A model generated the notes under the pieces. The model was not told where the DNA came from and made no database searches. It was given only the letters and a program-made list of their open reading frames with translations. Position numbers and translations under genes: made by a program. DNA of 64,000 bases, from positions 157,522,699 through 157,586,698 of the forward strand of contig NC_134574.1 of NCBI RefSeq assembly GCF_050947875.1, read 5' to 3'. This DNA is from Dermacentor variabilis (lineage: Eukaryota > Arthropoda > Arachnida > Ixodida > Ixodidae). Positions 60,501 to 64,000 of the stretch are shown here, in pieces (position 1 is the first letter of the stretch; every line of letters begins with the position of its first letter).

Positions 60501-62624
60501 AGCACAACTGTGTGTGTGTGTGTGTGTAACATATTGGCATGAATGCAGTGTATTCAGGCACAGCTTCAGCGCCCATCTGATTGGCTGGCAGCGAACACCG
60601 GAATCAATCTCACAGCAATTAGCTGGACAGTGGAACCTTACACTGAATCAACCATTGGAGATGTAGATTTTGTTCGTCCTATTACCCCAGTGAGAGTAAG
60701 CCCTTTGGGCTGGTAATTGGGTAGTTTTTCTAAATACCAGCATTTCAACAGCCCCACAGTAGATGGTGCAAGAGCACCTGACAGTACGATGTGCAAGACA
60801 GATATGCGATTCTCCAAACACCCCACATTAGCTAGTGCTTGTATAAAACGTGCATTTAAGCTCTTTGGTAAAGGTAGCGCAAACTCTTTAGAAAGTTTTG
60901 AGCAGTTATGGAGTCTAACACTTCAGAGTTACCACTGTTCAACATGATATTAACACCTATTTGCCTATCTGATTAGCAGTAATTTGCATTTCTGCATATA
61001 TAACTTGAAAAATATACAAGATTTTTGGGTGGTTAGAATGGGAGGTATTCAAGGACAACTAGAGGACCCAATCAATTAGCTGGCTACAAATGTGCCATTC
61101 AGTTTTATCCCTCATAATCACATTTCTCTGTCGGTAGTGAAAGTCCCTACCTGAATGGCTTGTACGTTGGGCTGGCTCTGGCTGCATAGCTGCAAGAAAT
61201 GAAGGAGACACGTGCCAACAATTAATGCGCATGCATCCGTGTGCGTCGACAATTTTACGAGGGAATTTCTTTTTGTGCTGCACATGCACAGGGAAAAAAA
61301 AAAAAAACGAAACCTTGAGAGAAAGACGGCAAAAAAAATTCCAAACCGACCTTGGTGGGCTGGTGACCTTACGATTCTTGAGTTTCTTCTCCCGCAGAGC
61401 CCGCCTCAACCGGCGCGACTTCCGACCCTTCAACCATTGTGACTAAGAGTTAAATTCAATAGCAGCATGTCCCAACAGGTTACACCTACAACTGCCACGT
61501 AACGATGATGAGAGTGAAGCACTACAGTCCAATCACAAGGTAACAAACACAGATATAGTAAATAACTGGATATAACAAAGAAAATCCAACATGTTTCTTG
61601 TTGATATCAGCACGTAATGAGTGCTTATAACAAATATCTGATATAAGAAAGTATTGTGTCAGAAGTGACTTCGTTATAATATGGTTAGACTCTATTAGTC
61701 TTGTTGGTACTGCTTTCTTGTGCCTACAGCACAAACACACAGATGACAATGCAACAAAACAGGACACCGCTATGAAATGTGGTGCCCCATTCCATTCTTT
61801 GGCGATTCAAATGTTTGTGTTCTAGCCATAAGAAGGAAAAGCCAACGTGTGGCAGCCAAAAGCCAGCCAGCATGAGATTGCTGCTTGATGAGAATGCTCG
61901 CTTATCATGCTTATCGGGCTGGCTGGCACGAGGGCGAGACCTAAATACCGCATCACTTGTGGGCATCTGCTGAAGGTGTGACAATTGCGCTCTTCCACGG
62001 CTGAGTTTCAGTTATTGAAGTGAATTTGTCCATAATTCATTACACTGCAGAAAGTAGCAGCATCGCCGTTTGGCTCTCTGGAGCAGTTATGCTTGGATGA
62101 CTGGCTTCAAATATTGCATTAGGATCAATCATCTTAACGCTGTGCCTAGCATGCCGTTTTGGCGAAGTGCCAGTAGCACCGTTGGGCATAAAGGCCGATG
62201 TGTCCAGTGCCGACACACATGAAAGTGACAGAGAACATTGCTGGTGCCATTTTGAAAAGGCTTCATGTGGTCTATGTGCAACCACCAGGATTCAATTTTC
62301 GCGATTTTGCTTATCTCGAAACACCACTCAACCTGAATATTTTTTTTCCAGGTTTTTACAGCTTCGAGTTAATGGGCACTTGCTGCACGCTCAACAGGAC
62401 CAATCTAATCTTTTTTTTTAAATTAGCTGCTTTCAGCCTTTCCAAGAACTCAAGCTAGAAAACAGAGCAGTCGCACCGCTAGGCCGAACTGCCTAACACC
62501 CTCAGGAGCACAATTTGTCCTATGAAAACTCCCACGGTGCCTCACCGAGTACATGGCTTTCTCTTCTTCAAGCTCCCTAGCTTGCTTCAGTCTTTCCTGC
62601 TCCTCCTTGTCCAGGTGAAGGCAC
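15420..62624 (-). CDS. CLASRP: CLASRP (CLK4-associating SR-rich protein) gene, C-terminal two thirds
   Basis: Twelve exons spread over 47 kb encode about 510 residues colinear with vertebrate CLASRP (SFRS16/SWAP2), a nuclear SR-related splicing regulator that binds CLK4. Recognised landmarks in order: DKEEQERLKQAR..EEEKAMYS, GRKSRRLRR, SPPSYAARASPTY, GEITFITSFG, RS-rich exons, LREKLKRKMQAALNKQ, EWEKRHKE, and an RS tail ending ..KALVDY-stop. Phases run 0, 2, 2, 2, 2, 2, 2, 1, 1, 0, 2 across the eleven introns, so the chain reads through without a break. The N-terminal SWAP-like region is not in the window and should lie to the right. Every intron longer than a few hundred bases carries transposons. 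The identity rests on motif recall; the exon edges rest on GT/AG signals. Confidence 0.88.
15980..16218 (-). CDS. CLASRP: CLASRP exon k
   Basis: The CTGTGTCCACAG acceptor puts GCT in phase 0, matching exon j. It encodes ADLVFAMLPPREWEKRHKER followed by an acidic/aromatic DDYDYEPDG stretch and RSGSRSRSQSLSPEP, ending at CGAAG|GTGGGT in phase 2. EWEKR corresponds to EEWERQ of vertebrates. The vertebrate KERERREKE-rich helix before it is absent or much shortened here. An alternative acceptor (CCACCTAG at 16,187) would not match exon j. Confidence 0.8.
16219..17572. other. CLASRP intron sequence
   Basis: Nothing coding was recognised. An AGGGACACT motif at 16,331, like the end of the element at 37,865, suggests a truncated relative. 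The 146-codon minus-strand frame at 16,682-17,122 has no domain signature. Confidence 0.3.
17577..18518. mobile_element. TTAA-flanked (piggyBac/looper-like) non-autonomous element
   Basis: CCCTTTGAGGGTC at the left and the inverted CCCTTTGAAGG at the right are flanked by TTAA at 17,573-17,576 and 18,519-18,522, the target duplication of piggyBac-type elements. No transposase frame is visible. An internal tandem duplication of about 184 bp occupies roughly 17,918-18,285. Confidence 0.7.
17918..18285. repeat. About 184-bp tandem duplication inside the TTAA element
   Basis: CGCGTTGCC..GAGAGCGAG starts at 17,918 and again at 18,102; the shared segment CAAGATAGAAATCAACTTCC recurs once per unit. 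A third partial start (GCGTTGCCGCAG) is at 18,279. Confidence 0.75.
18523..19754. other. CLASRP intron sequence
   Basis: No gene or clear repeat boundary was found in this stretch. Confidence 0.3.
19755..20524. mobile_element. TA-flanked pogo/Tigger-type MITE
   Basis: Ends CAGTAAACGACCGATTTT and, inverted, CAGTCGATATCAGATTTTTT, with TA on both sides. 770 bp with no transposase. It contains two copies of the GCGGTGAAGCATAC motif seen in the hairpin at 954-1,094, suggesting a nested fragment. Confidence 0.6.
20525..22189. other. CLASRP intron sequence with a decayed SINE
   Basis: Apart from the SINE at 21,195-21,372 no feature is supported. The 110-codon plus-strand frame at 20,844-21,173 has basic Ser/Arg runs but no known domain or splice context. 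Confidence 0.3.
21195..21372 (-). mobile_element. Diverged Ruka-like tRNA-derived SINE
   Basis: The minus strand reads a decayed tRNA-like head (CCACTGTGGTAGCTGCTAAG) with a B-box-like GGTCGCGAGTTC, then the Ruka body ending in TTTTGGCACATAGCG. It parallels the better preserved copy at 55,187-55,422 but is shorter and has many substitutions. Confidence 0.6.
22190..23432 (-). mobile_element. Tigger/pogo-like element with inverted ends CAGTTGAACCC
   Basis: Left CAGTTGAACCCAGTTATATC and right, inverted, CAGTTGAACCCGACTATATC, flanked by TA. 1,243 bp, holding only the C-terminal part of a pogo-type transposase on the minus strand; the DDE core is missing. This is an internal-deletion derivative in a CLASRP intron. 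Confidence 0.75.
22380..22775 (-). pseudogene. Tigger-type transposase C-terminal remnant
   Basis: The minus strand encodes VYKWFIRNCFRRASFRVP, resembling the I-x-NCFRxAGF motif after the DDE domain of pogo/Tigger transposases, then an acidic tail (ECDEAISGVAEAWS) with one TAG, then SEFPEAFDKSTGDEFMSADD. No catalytic residues remain. Identification rests on the NCFR motif and the TA-flanked terminal repeats around it. Confidence 0.6.
23433..24570. other. CLASRP intron sequence
   Basis: No gene was recognised. A copy related to the foldback repeat at 8,384-8,630 lies at about 24,190-24,310. Confidence 0.3.
24571..26075 (+). mobile_element. pogo/Tigger element with internal deletion
   Basis: Terminal repeats CAGTGCAGTCCACTTATAAC (both ends, inverted) flanked by TA at 24,569-24,570 and 26,076-26,077; 1,505 bp. 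Subterminal ATAACGATA repeats occur at both ends. Inside are the N-terminal DNA-binding and C-terminal acidic parts of a transposase on the plus strand, with the catalytic centre lost. Confidence 0.85.
25131..25882 (+). pseudogene. pogo-type transposase remnant (N and C termini only)
   Basis: From the ATG at 25,131 the frame reads MAPTKPKAVSLDTKMDILQ and, after a break, SALVKKYELAQLTISTILK, the CENP-B/pogo-type helix-turn-helix. The DDE domain is missing. A C-terminal part resumes around 25,532 (VTDEAIAEDVLSRQTAKL, then a Ser/Asp/Glu-rich tail) and runs to about 25,870. Several stops and frame changes lie between. Confidence 0.7.
26132..27095. mobile_element. TA-flanked element with CCGTATTTACTCG ends
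   Basis: Left CCGTATTTACTCGCACAATG and right, inverted, CCGTACTTACTCACATAATG, with TA duplications. Subterminal GCGATCATTA repeats occur at both ends. 964 bp, no transposase seen. It begins only 56 bp after the previous Tigger-like element. Confidence 0.7.
27113..27627. mobile_element. 515-bp element with perfect 30-bp terminal inverted repeats
   Basis: ATGTTGAATTCCAATGGCGG plus ten more bases at 27,113-27,142 is exactly mirrored at 27,598-27,627. The interior contains further GGAGTCGGAG-like motifs. No transposase is encoded. The perfect ends suggest recent activity or strong constraint. It lies 96 bp from CLASRP exon j on its intron side. Confidence 0.75.
27724..27782 (-). CDS. CLASRP: CLASRP exon j
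   Basis: A CTCCACAG acceptor and CTGG|GTGAGC donor enclose 59 nt encoding KADKRAEREKQDKIQQERW, equivalent to KADKKAAQEKMIQQE in vertebrates. Phase 1 in, 0 out. A 515-bp element with perfect terminal repeats ends only 96 bp from its donor. Confidence 0.83.
28131..28215. repeat. (CA)n, (TTTA)n and a 31-bp tandem duplication
   Basis: A short CA run and TTTATTTATTTATTT are followed by two exact copies of GCTTAATCTCTAACTAGCCG.. starting at 28,161 and 28,192. Confidence 0.85.
28869..30512. mobile_element. TA-flanked MITE interrupted by a second element
   Basis: Outer ends CAGTGGAATCTCGATGAACG and, inverted, CAGTAAACTTTCTTTAAACG, with TA on both sides. The outer sequence matches the uninterrupted 190-bp copy at 54,510-54,699 (shared ACCATCCTCA, GGTTGGTTG, CTCTGTCTCTCAGTAAAT-like segments). 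The extra DNA is the nested element at 28,901-30,357. Confidence 0.75.
28901..30357. mobile_element. Nested TTAA-flanked element, AGGGCCACTG ends
   Basis: Left AGGGCCACTGAAA and right, inverted, AGGGACCCTGTAA, bounded by TTAA at 28,897-28,900 and 30,358-30,361. The paralogue at 54,510-54,699 shows the empty site (GCTTAAAC). 1,457 bp without a recognisable transposase. Confidence 0.65.
30632..30721 (-). CDS. CLASRP: CLASRP exon i (conserved coiled-coil start)
   Basis: Encodes AAAGGGTRGLTLREKLKRKM and QAALNKQ, matching LTPQEKLKLRMQKALNRQ of vertebrate CLASRP. The donor GCAGT|GTAAGTG is strong. The 5' end offers three acceptors (TCTAG at 30,732, then CCAG and CAG in a NAGNAG arrangement at 30,725 and 30,722). 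The last two fit the phase left by exon h in its longer form; the first fits its 13-nt form. Confidence 0.82.
30733..33010. other. CLASRP intron between exons h and i
   Basis: AT-rich sequence with no gene. A GC-richer patch around 31,950-32,050 (GTGCATCAAAGCACCCTCCC) has no coding signature. Confidence 0.3.
33011..33054 (-). CDS. CLASRP: CLASRP exon h (short linker exon)
   Basis: An excellent acceptor (CTCTCTCTCCTCTTGCAG) precedes 44 nt encoding RPNVSVSKPGPASKV, ending at GTCA|GTAAGC. The phases (2 in, 1 out) connect exon g to exon i when the latter begins at a CAG|GT acceptor. An internal GTGAGT donor at 33,041 would make a 13-nt microexon (phase 2 in, 0 out) that joins the CTAG|ACA acceptor of exon i instead. 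Either way the frame holds. Homology is only compositional (Lys/Pro/Ala linker). Confidence 0.6.
33607..33836. repeat. Foldback repeat with ~70-bp imperfect arms
   Basis: The left arm (CATGAAAGGAAAAATTG, ACACCCGTATGTA, GAAGCTACCAAGGAAACCCA) is mirrored on the right (33,757-33,836) with a few changes. Loop about 80 bp. No coding content. Confidence 0.7.
33837..37864. other. CLASRP intron sequence
   Basis: No gene was recognised in this 4-kb part of the intron between exons g and h. A C15A8 homopolymer tract lies near 36,773-36,796. Confidence 0.3.
37865..38667. mobile_element. 803-bp MITE with 27-bp perfect terminal inverted repeats
   Basis: AAGGGACACTAAAGGCAAAT.. at 37,865-37,891 is exactly inverted at 38,641-38,667. 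No transposase. A partial end of the same family appears at 16,331. The flanks (TTGA and TTAG) give no clean duplication. Confidence 0.75.
39620..39646 (-). repeat. LINE 3' tail (ATCC)n
   Basis: Tandem GGAT on the plus strand, equal to ATCC repeats at the 3' end of the LINE, in place of a poly(A) tail. Confidence 0.8.
39793..41397 (-). pseudogene. LINE ORF2, reverse transcriptase C-terminal part
   Basis: The RT continues in another frame: LQNGFRVGRRLDDN, FLDITGAYDNVD (catalytic Asp), LRQGCPLSPLLF, then LFYADGIVLL at residues 149-158 of this frame, where the normal YADD has become YADG (codon GGC, 40,936-40,938). The C-terminus has a CCHC-like ACCGKARETTEHILLEC. It overlaps the preceding frame by 35 nt, consistent with a one-base indel in a T run. 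Confidence 0.88.
41363..43027 (-). pseudogene. LINE ORF2, endonuclease and N-terminal RT part
   Basis: An apurinic-like endonuclease: ETHL near the start, GDMNAH, DY and SDHKRI in the usual order, followed by a linker and the first RT blocks (ATGLDEVP, YRPLTITSVIYRL). The frame continues upstream of the first Met (42,964) to a TAG at 43,028-43,030 that cuts off the endonuclease start (preceding residues ACHAIGYINM). At the 3' end a shift near 41,395 diverts the frame to a stop at 41,363. Confidence 0.85.
43144..43266 (-). pseudogene. LINE ORF1 C-terminal fragment (SGNH/GDSL esterase-like)
   Basis: A 41-codon tail including YLSLRDGIHFNYRLAREVGW and ending ..RALRRSE-stop (TAG, 43,144-43,146). 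DGIHF resembles the DxxH block that closes SGNH-hydrolase domains in LINE ORF1 proteins. The rest of ORF1 is missing; an in-frame stop lies just upstream. Confidence 0.55.
43735..44470 (+). pseudogene. Mutator-like transposase N-terminal remnant
   Basis: Broken frames read, in order: DGTTFTIVDLSAMNTL, a cysteine pair region (CNICSG), REYGLAVKQHFMCANCGEIA, RMKPFAVNVLATRAMQATEN, then GISRRALHTKTCQSYVKTKL with PAADRAARNLTSDCARSV. I associate this zinc-ribbon-like order with a Mutator-like protein family widespread in tick genomes. At least three frame changes and several stops are present, and the DDE region is gone. The element's polyadenylation signal may be the AATAAA near 44,493. Confidence 0.55.
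45524..45853 (-). CDS. CLASRP: CLASRP exon g (large RS exon)
   Basis: 330 nt between a GACGATACAG acceptor and GTGAG|GTGAGC donor. It encodes SRSRHWGHSRKRSTSSPRSP, further RS dipeptides, then an acidic-basic switch (SSSDDEEKKKNRS) and a Ser/Thr/Gly tail. Phase 2-2. The last part (GQQGSAGASNGTRHNW) has no obvious vertebrate counterpart. Confidence 0.85.
45875..45945. repeat. Fragment of an interspersed repeat (CCACTGCAGGACGAAAG family)
   Basis: CACCAGCCTATTTTCACACC and CCACTGCAGGACGAAAGTC mark a common arthropod interspersed repeat. It lies immediately upstream of exon g's acceptor. Related fragments occur at 62,839-63,060 and probably 47,755-47,965. Confidence 0.5.
45960..47546. mobile_element. 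Element with TATAGACCG terminal repeats
   Basis: TATAGACCGTTTTTTCG on the left and the inverted TATAGACCGTTTCATCG on the right bound 1,587 bp. The left end carries GGCGCCGCCA motifs. A short minus-strand frame (45,959-46,261) and a plus-strand ATG at about 46,183 (MAGISAGVEVDGTRSAM) are open, but no transposase domain was recognised. Superfamily unknown. Confidence 0.55.
47547..49185. other. CLASRP intron sequence
   Basis: Mostly AT-rich and non-coding. The block at about 47,755-47,965 resembles the 62,839-63,060 repeat family (CAACCAGTTGCCTGCC-type segments). No gene. Confidence 0.3.
49186..50150 (+). mobile_element. Tigger/pogo-like element, internally deleted
   Basis: Left CAGTAAAACCTTGTTAAACTG and right, inverted, CAATGAAACGTCGTTAAACC, flanked by TA. 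965 bp with N- and C-terminal transposase scraps on the plus strand. Confidence 0.65.
49492..49990 (+). pseudogene. Tigger-type transposase scraps
   Basis: KRGTQKSVLARERDLP (49,492-49,710 frame) resembles the CENP-B-type helix-turn-helix of Tigger transposases. After a gap the frame at 49,760-49,990 gives an acidic SPNDSDEDDMESNGL and a LSYLSLTQADAAF tail typical of their C-termini. The catalytic domain is absent. Confidence 0.5.
50151..51525. other. CLASRP intron sequence
   Basis: No gene was recognised. A T-rich run with TTTCTTCTTTTTC lies at 50,328-50,375. Confidence 0.3.
51526..51678 (-). CDS. CLASRP: CLASRP exon f (RS region)
   Basis: A TTATTTCTTTGTAG acceptor and CAAG|GTTTGA donor. 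153 nt encoding a strongly basic SR stretch with RRRSRSRGRASYRSRR and SSRSRSR. Phase 2-2, so it can be skipped without frame loss. Confidence 0.87.
51679..53843. other. CLASRP intron between exons e and f
   Basis: No gene was recognised. ATTCGAATATTCGATTCG-type runs (about 51,770-51,860 and 53,260-53,285) mark a repeat also found at 53,990-54,065. Confidence 0.3.
53844..53924 (-). CDS. CLASRP: CLASRP exon e (RS region)
   Basis: The TTTTGTTGCAG acceptor and CCAG|GTACGT donor are both strong. It encodes SRDRHAGPSHGSSRGRLSSR and RRSSSS, part of the RS domain. 81 nt, phase 2-2. The split codon at each end is AG|N, giving Arg or Ser. Confidence 0.87.
54510..54699. mobile_element. 190-bp TA-flanked MITE
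   Basis: Ends CAGTGAAATCTCGATAAACG and, inverted, CAGTGGACTCTCTTTAAACG, with TA at 54,508-54,509 and 54,700-54,701. It is the uninterrupted relative of 28,869-30,512. Confidence 0.75.
55187..55422 (-). mobile_element. Ruka-like tRNA-derived SINE with 15-bp target duplication
   Basis: The minus strand starts ACCCACCGTGGTTGCTCAGT (A-box region) and has GGTCGCGGGATCAAATCCC (B box), then a body ending GGCACGTAAAACCCCACAAT and a T-rich/A-rich end. TGCTTTAGACACGTA flanks both sides exactly (55,172-55,186 and 55,423-55,437). The tRNA-like head could be mistaken for a tRNA gene but lacks a full cloverleaf. The perfect duplication indicates a relatively recent insertion. Confidence 0.85.
55729..55937. 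repeat. Direct duplication, copy 1 (209 bp)
   Basis: Matches 56,291-56,499 at 202 of 209 positions with no gaps. It contains GGCGAGATCTGCCTGTCACA. Open frames across it are short and were not accepted as CLASRP exons because they meet stops or wrong phases. Confidence 0.85.
56291..56499. repeat. Direct duplication, copy 2 (209 bp)
   Basis: Second copy, 562 bp downstream of the first. All seven differences are C/T or G/A changes within CpG dinucleotides; this copy keeps CpG at five of the seven sites. Confidence 0.85.
56500..57307. other. CLASRP intron sequence
   Basis: No gene was recognised in this stretch. Confidence 0.3.
57308..58196. mobile_element. TA-flanked MITE, CAGTAATACCTCGTTAAC ends
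   Basis: The 18-bp end CAGTAATACCTCGTTAAC is perfectly inverted at the right edge and flanked by TA at both sides. 889 bp, no transposase. It ends 122 bp from the donor of CLASRP exon d. Confidence 0.8.
58319..58570 (-). CDS. CLASRP: CLASRP exon d with the GEITFITSFG box
   Basis: Encodes SRSRSRSPQNMGEITFITSF then an acidic run (DEGSDDDD) and an Ala/Gly/Ser-rich linker, ending RRRSRDHL. GEITFITSFG is the most diagnostic CLASRP motif. The acceptor is ambiguous: the first AG after the pyrimidine tract (CTCCTCAG, exon start 58,585) would bring a TAG into frame. AG at 58,576 gives a phase mismatch with exon c. AAG|T (exon start 58,570) fits the phase and is used here. The donor is GAG|GTTAGG. Symmetric phase 2-2 under this reading. 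Confidence 0.85.
58586..61150. other. CLASRP intron between exons c and d
   Basis: No further exon was found. A (TG)n run lies at 60,509-60,527 and a long A run near 59,292. The 265-codon plus-strand frame at 58,614-59,411 has no domain and is judged to be chance. Confidence 0.35.
60509..60527. repeat. (TG)n microsatellite
   Basis: About nine TG units in the intron between exons c and d. Confidence 0.9.
61151..61189 (-). CDS. CLASRP: CLASRP exon c (39 nt)
   Basis: A very small symmetric exon with strong signals (TTTCTTGCAG acceptor, CAG|GTAGGG donor). Joined to exon b it gives SPPSYAARASPTYKPF, closely matching SPPSYARRDSPTYDPY in vertebrates. Phase 2 in and phase 2 out, so skipping it keeps frame. 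Confidence 0.87.
61351..61427 (-). CDS. CLASRP: CLASRP exon b
   Basis: The acceptor GGTTGAAG and donor CCAAG|GTCGGT bracket 77 nt encoding GRKSRRLRRALREKKLKNRK and VTSPP, the basic block that follows the EEEKAMYS helix in vertebrate CLASRP. The donor is GT but weak at later positions. A stronger-looking GTAAGG lies inside the exon (61,372) but would lose the SPPS motif completed by the next exon. It ends in phase 2. Confidence 0.85.
61428..62545. other. CLASRP intron between exons a and b
   Basis: No gene. The stretch 61,550-61,690 contains repeated GATATAACAAA/CTTATAACAAA motifs and CGTTATAATATGG, probably a decayed Tigger-type MITE. Confidence 0.35.
62546..62624 (-). CDS. CLASRP: CLASRP exon a (first in window)
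   Basis: Flanked by a TTTTTGTGAAG acceptor and a TCG|GTGAGG donor. It encodes a charged helix, LDKEEQERLKQARELEEEK followed by AMYS, matching the KDKEEAEAIKHAKALEEEK helix of the vertebrate protein. It starts one base into a codon and ends in phase 0. No upstream exon was found to the right within the window. Confidence 0.85.
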
Positions 62625-62838
62625 CTTCACAAAAACACCGACAACAAGACACTTGCAATAAAACACAAACTCCAGCTAACATGGACAACAGAAAACTACA
62701 GAAGCTTCGGAGTACCACCTCCGGAGCAGCATTTTCAGAACACTTCATTGGCTGACCAAGAGAACACATTGAGCTGAGGACCTCCACAGAGCAGCTAGCA
62801 GTACTCTAACAAAAAAAAAAGTCAAATAACCAGAGACT

Positions 62839-63060
62839 ATCATCATCAGCCACATGAAGTCCACGGTGGGTTGAAAGCCCTCTCCAGCAATCACCAGTCA
62901 ATCCCCAGTTCAGTGTCAGTAGACTCCACTCATTCCCGCAATTCCCCTTATCCACTTACCGGTTACTCCTTCAGCCATTCTCTACTGCCCTTCCCTTGGC
63001 ACCTATTTTGTTAATCGAACCGACCACCAGTTACCTGCCCTTACACATCTCCTGAACTGT
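62839..63060. repeat. Interspersed repeat fragment (CATCATCAGCC family)
   Basis: ATCATCATCAGCCACATGAA with CCACGGTGGGTTGAAAGCCC and a CACCAGTTACCTGCCC segment is typical of a dispersed arthropod repeat, related to the fragment at 45,875-45,945. Confidence 0.5.
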
Positions 63061-63280
63061 GTAACTGCTCTAGTTCGCCTTGGACTCAGCTATAATACCA
63101 GCTACCTAAGCTACCTAAGTGTACACAACAAGGGCACCCTGACCTAAGCTTGTTAAAGACTGAGTTTCAAATCAAATGTTCGAATTGCTGTCAAAAACTG
63201 CTAAATCTCGAACAACCAAGTATTTCACCAGACAAGCACTCCTGAGAGGCCCAAACAAAACAGTATAATACTACTGCCTA

Positions 63281-63972
63281 CAGTGAAACTTTGTTAATTC
63301 GAATTTCAACGGACCAAATAAAAAAATGTCCCAATTAACCATATGTCGAATTATCGAGGGTATCAAGAAAACAATAAACATATGCATACTACATCAACAC
63401 ACTTTTATTTACTGAATTAATCAGCAAATCCTGTTTCTATTTTGCACAAAAGCAGTGCGGAAGCTGCAATTCTCATCTCGCGACTGATTAGCACTCGCAG
63501 CAGCGAAGGTTTCACGACTTCCTTCACAGTGCGGCCAGGCCGTTGTGGACAAAACCGGAGCCACTATCAACACGTCATGGCGACCATGCAGTCATGAAGG
63601 CACGTGACTAACGAGGTGCTAGGCGCAGCAGTAGATGCAAGAATAAAGGCTTTAAAGGCACAAATAGGCACGAAGCGTTCTGGTGCTGCTGTCATTCACG
63701 TACGATTTACGCTGATGACTATGGCAATGCAAACACCACCACTTCGTTTCAGTAGAGGCTAACGCTGTTTTTGCTCTTTTGCGTTACACATTTGCGGCAC
63801 TCCGCACTTGCCGAGCTTGCCGAGAGTTGTACAACAACCGATGTGCGGCCACATACGTTCAAATTAACGAGAGTTTCATTGCATTAATGCATACGCCTGC
63901 CGGAACCAGAGGACGAGTTCAAATTATCTGATTTTCCAAATTAATAAGGGTCCAATTAATGAGGTTTTGCTG
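63281..63972. mobile_element. TA-flanked Tigger-type MITE at right edge
   Basis: Left CAGTGAAACTTTGTTAATTC and right, inverted, CAGCAAAACCTCATTAATTG, flanked by TA at 63,279-63,280 and 63,973-63,974. 692 bp with TTCGAATT and CCAATTAA subterminal motifs and no transposase. Confidence 0.7.
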
Positions 63973-64000
63973 TAGTGCTGTCACATCAAGGCAACGAATG

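Noticed and set aside
61351..61372. Earlier donor (GTAAGG at 61,372) for CLASRP exon b
   Set aside because: It looks stronger by sequence, but using it loses the conserved SPPS motif and breaks the phase with exon c.

Overview
The window looks like a nuclear segment from a hard tick (Ixodida). The evidence is a tRNA-derived SINE resembling the tick Ruka family, long intron-rich gene structure, TA- and TTAA-flanked transposon remnants, a decayed Mutator-like element, a non-LTR retrotransposon and a Gmr1-type Ty3/gypsy element. The species cannot be fixed from the sequence alone. There are no operons, CRISPR arrays, rRNA genes or free tRNA genes.

One host gene dominates. Twelve short minus-strand exons between 62,624 and 15,420 encode the middle and C-terminal part of a tick orthologue of CLASRP (CLK4-associating SR-rich protein, SFRS16/SWAP2), a nuclear regulator of pre-mRNA splicing. 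All the exons have splice sites, their reading phases join consistently, and their order follows the vertebrate protein: a KEE/EEEKAMYS helix, a basic GRKSRR block, SPPSYAAR, the GEITFITSFG box, a long RS region, the REKLKRKMQ coiled coil, EWEKR, and an RSRSRSRSPP tail with a stop codon. Roughly the first third of the protein must lie beyond the right edge. Five successive internal exons in the RS region are symmetric phase 2-2 modules.

About 3.4 kb left of the CLASRP stop is a plus-strand Gag-Pol reading frame (2,384-6,862) with integrase before reverse transcriptase. It is interrupted by one in-frame amber codon between the RT and RNase H parts, and one integrase zinc-finger ligand is changed. 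It is followed by a 747-bp LTR-like block (7,344-8,090). No 5' LTR is recognisable. From 8,091 to 15,419 I see repeats, hairpins and one possible orphan terminal exon (12,962-13,183, minus).

The CLASRP introns hold many transposons. These include eight or nine TA-flanked pogo/Tigger-like elements and MITEs, some with transposase remnants; a TTAA-flanked element with internal tandem duplication; a TTAA-flanked element nested inside a TA-flanked MITE; a Mutator-like element (39,281-45,036) carrying a 3.65-kb LINE inserted within it; two Ruka-like SINEs; and a 209-bp direct duplication whose copies differ only at CpG sites.

Nothing here clearly amounts to a new multi-gene system. The points most worth checking are the modular CLASRP exon architecture with ambiguous acceptors, the Gmr1-like element with its single stop, and the nested transposon histories. 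All homology statements come from reading the sequence and recalling families; no database search was run.
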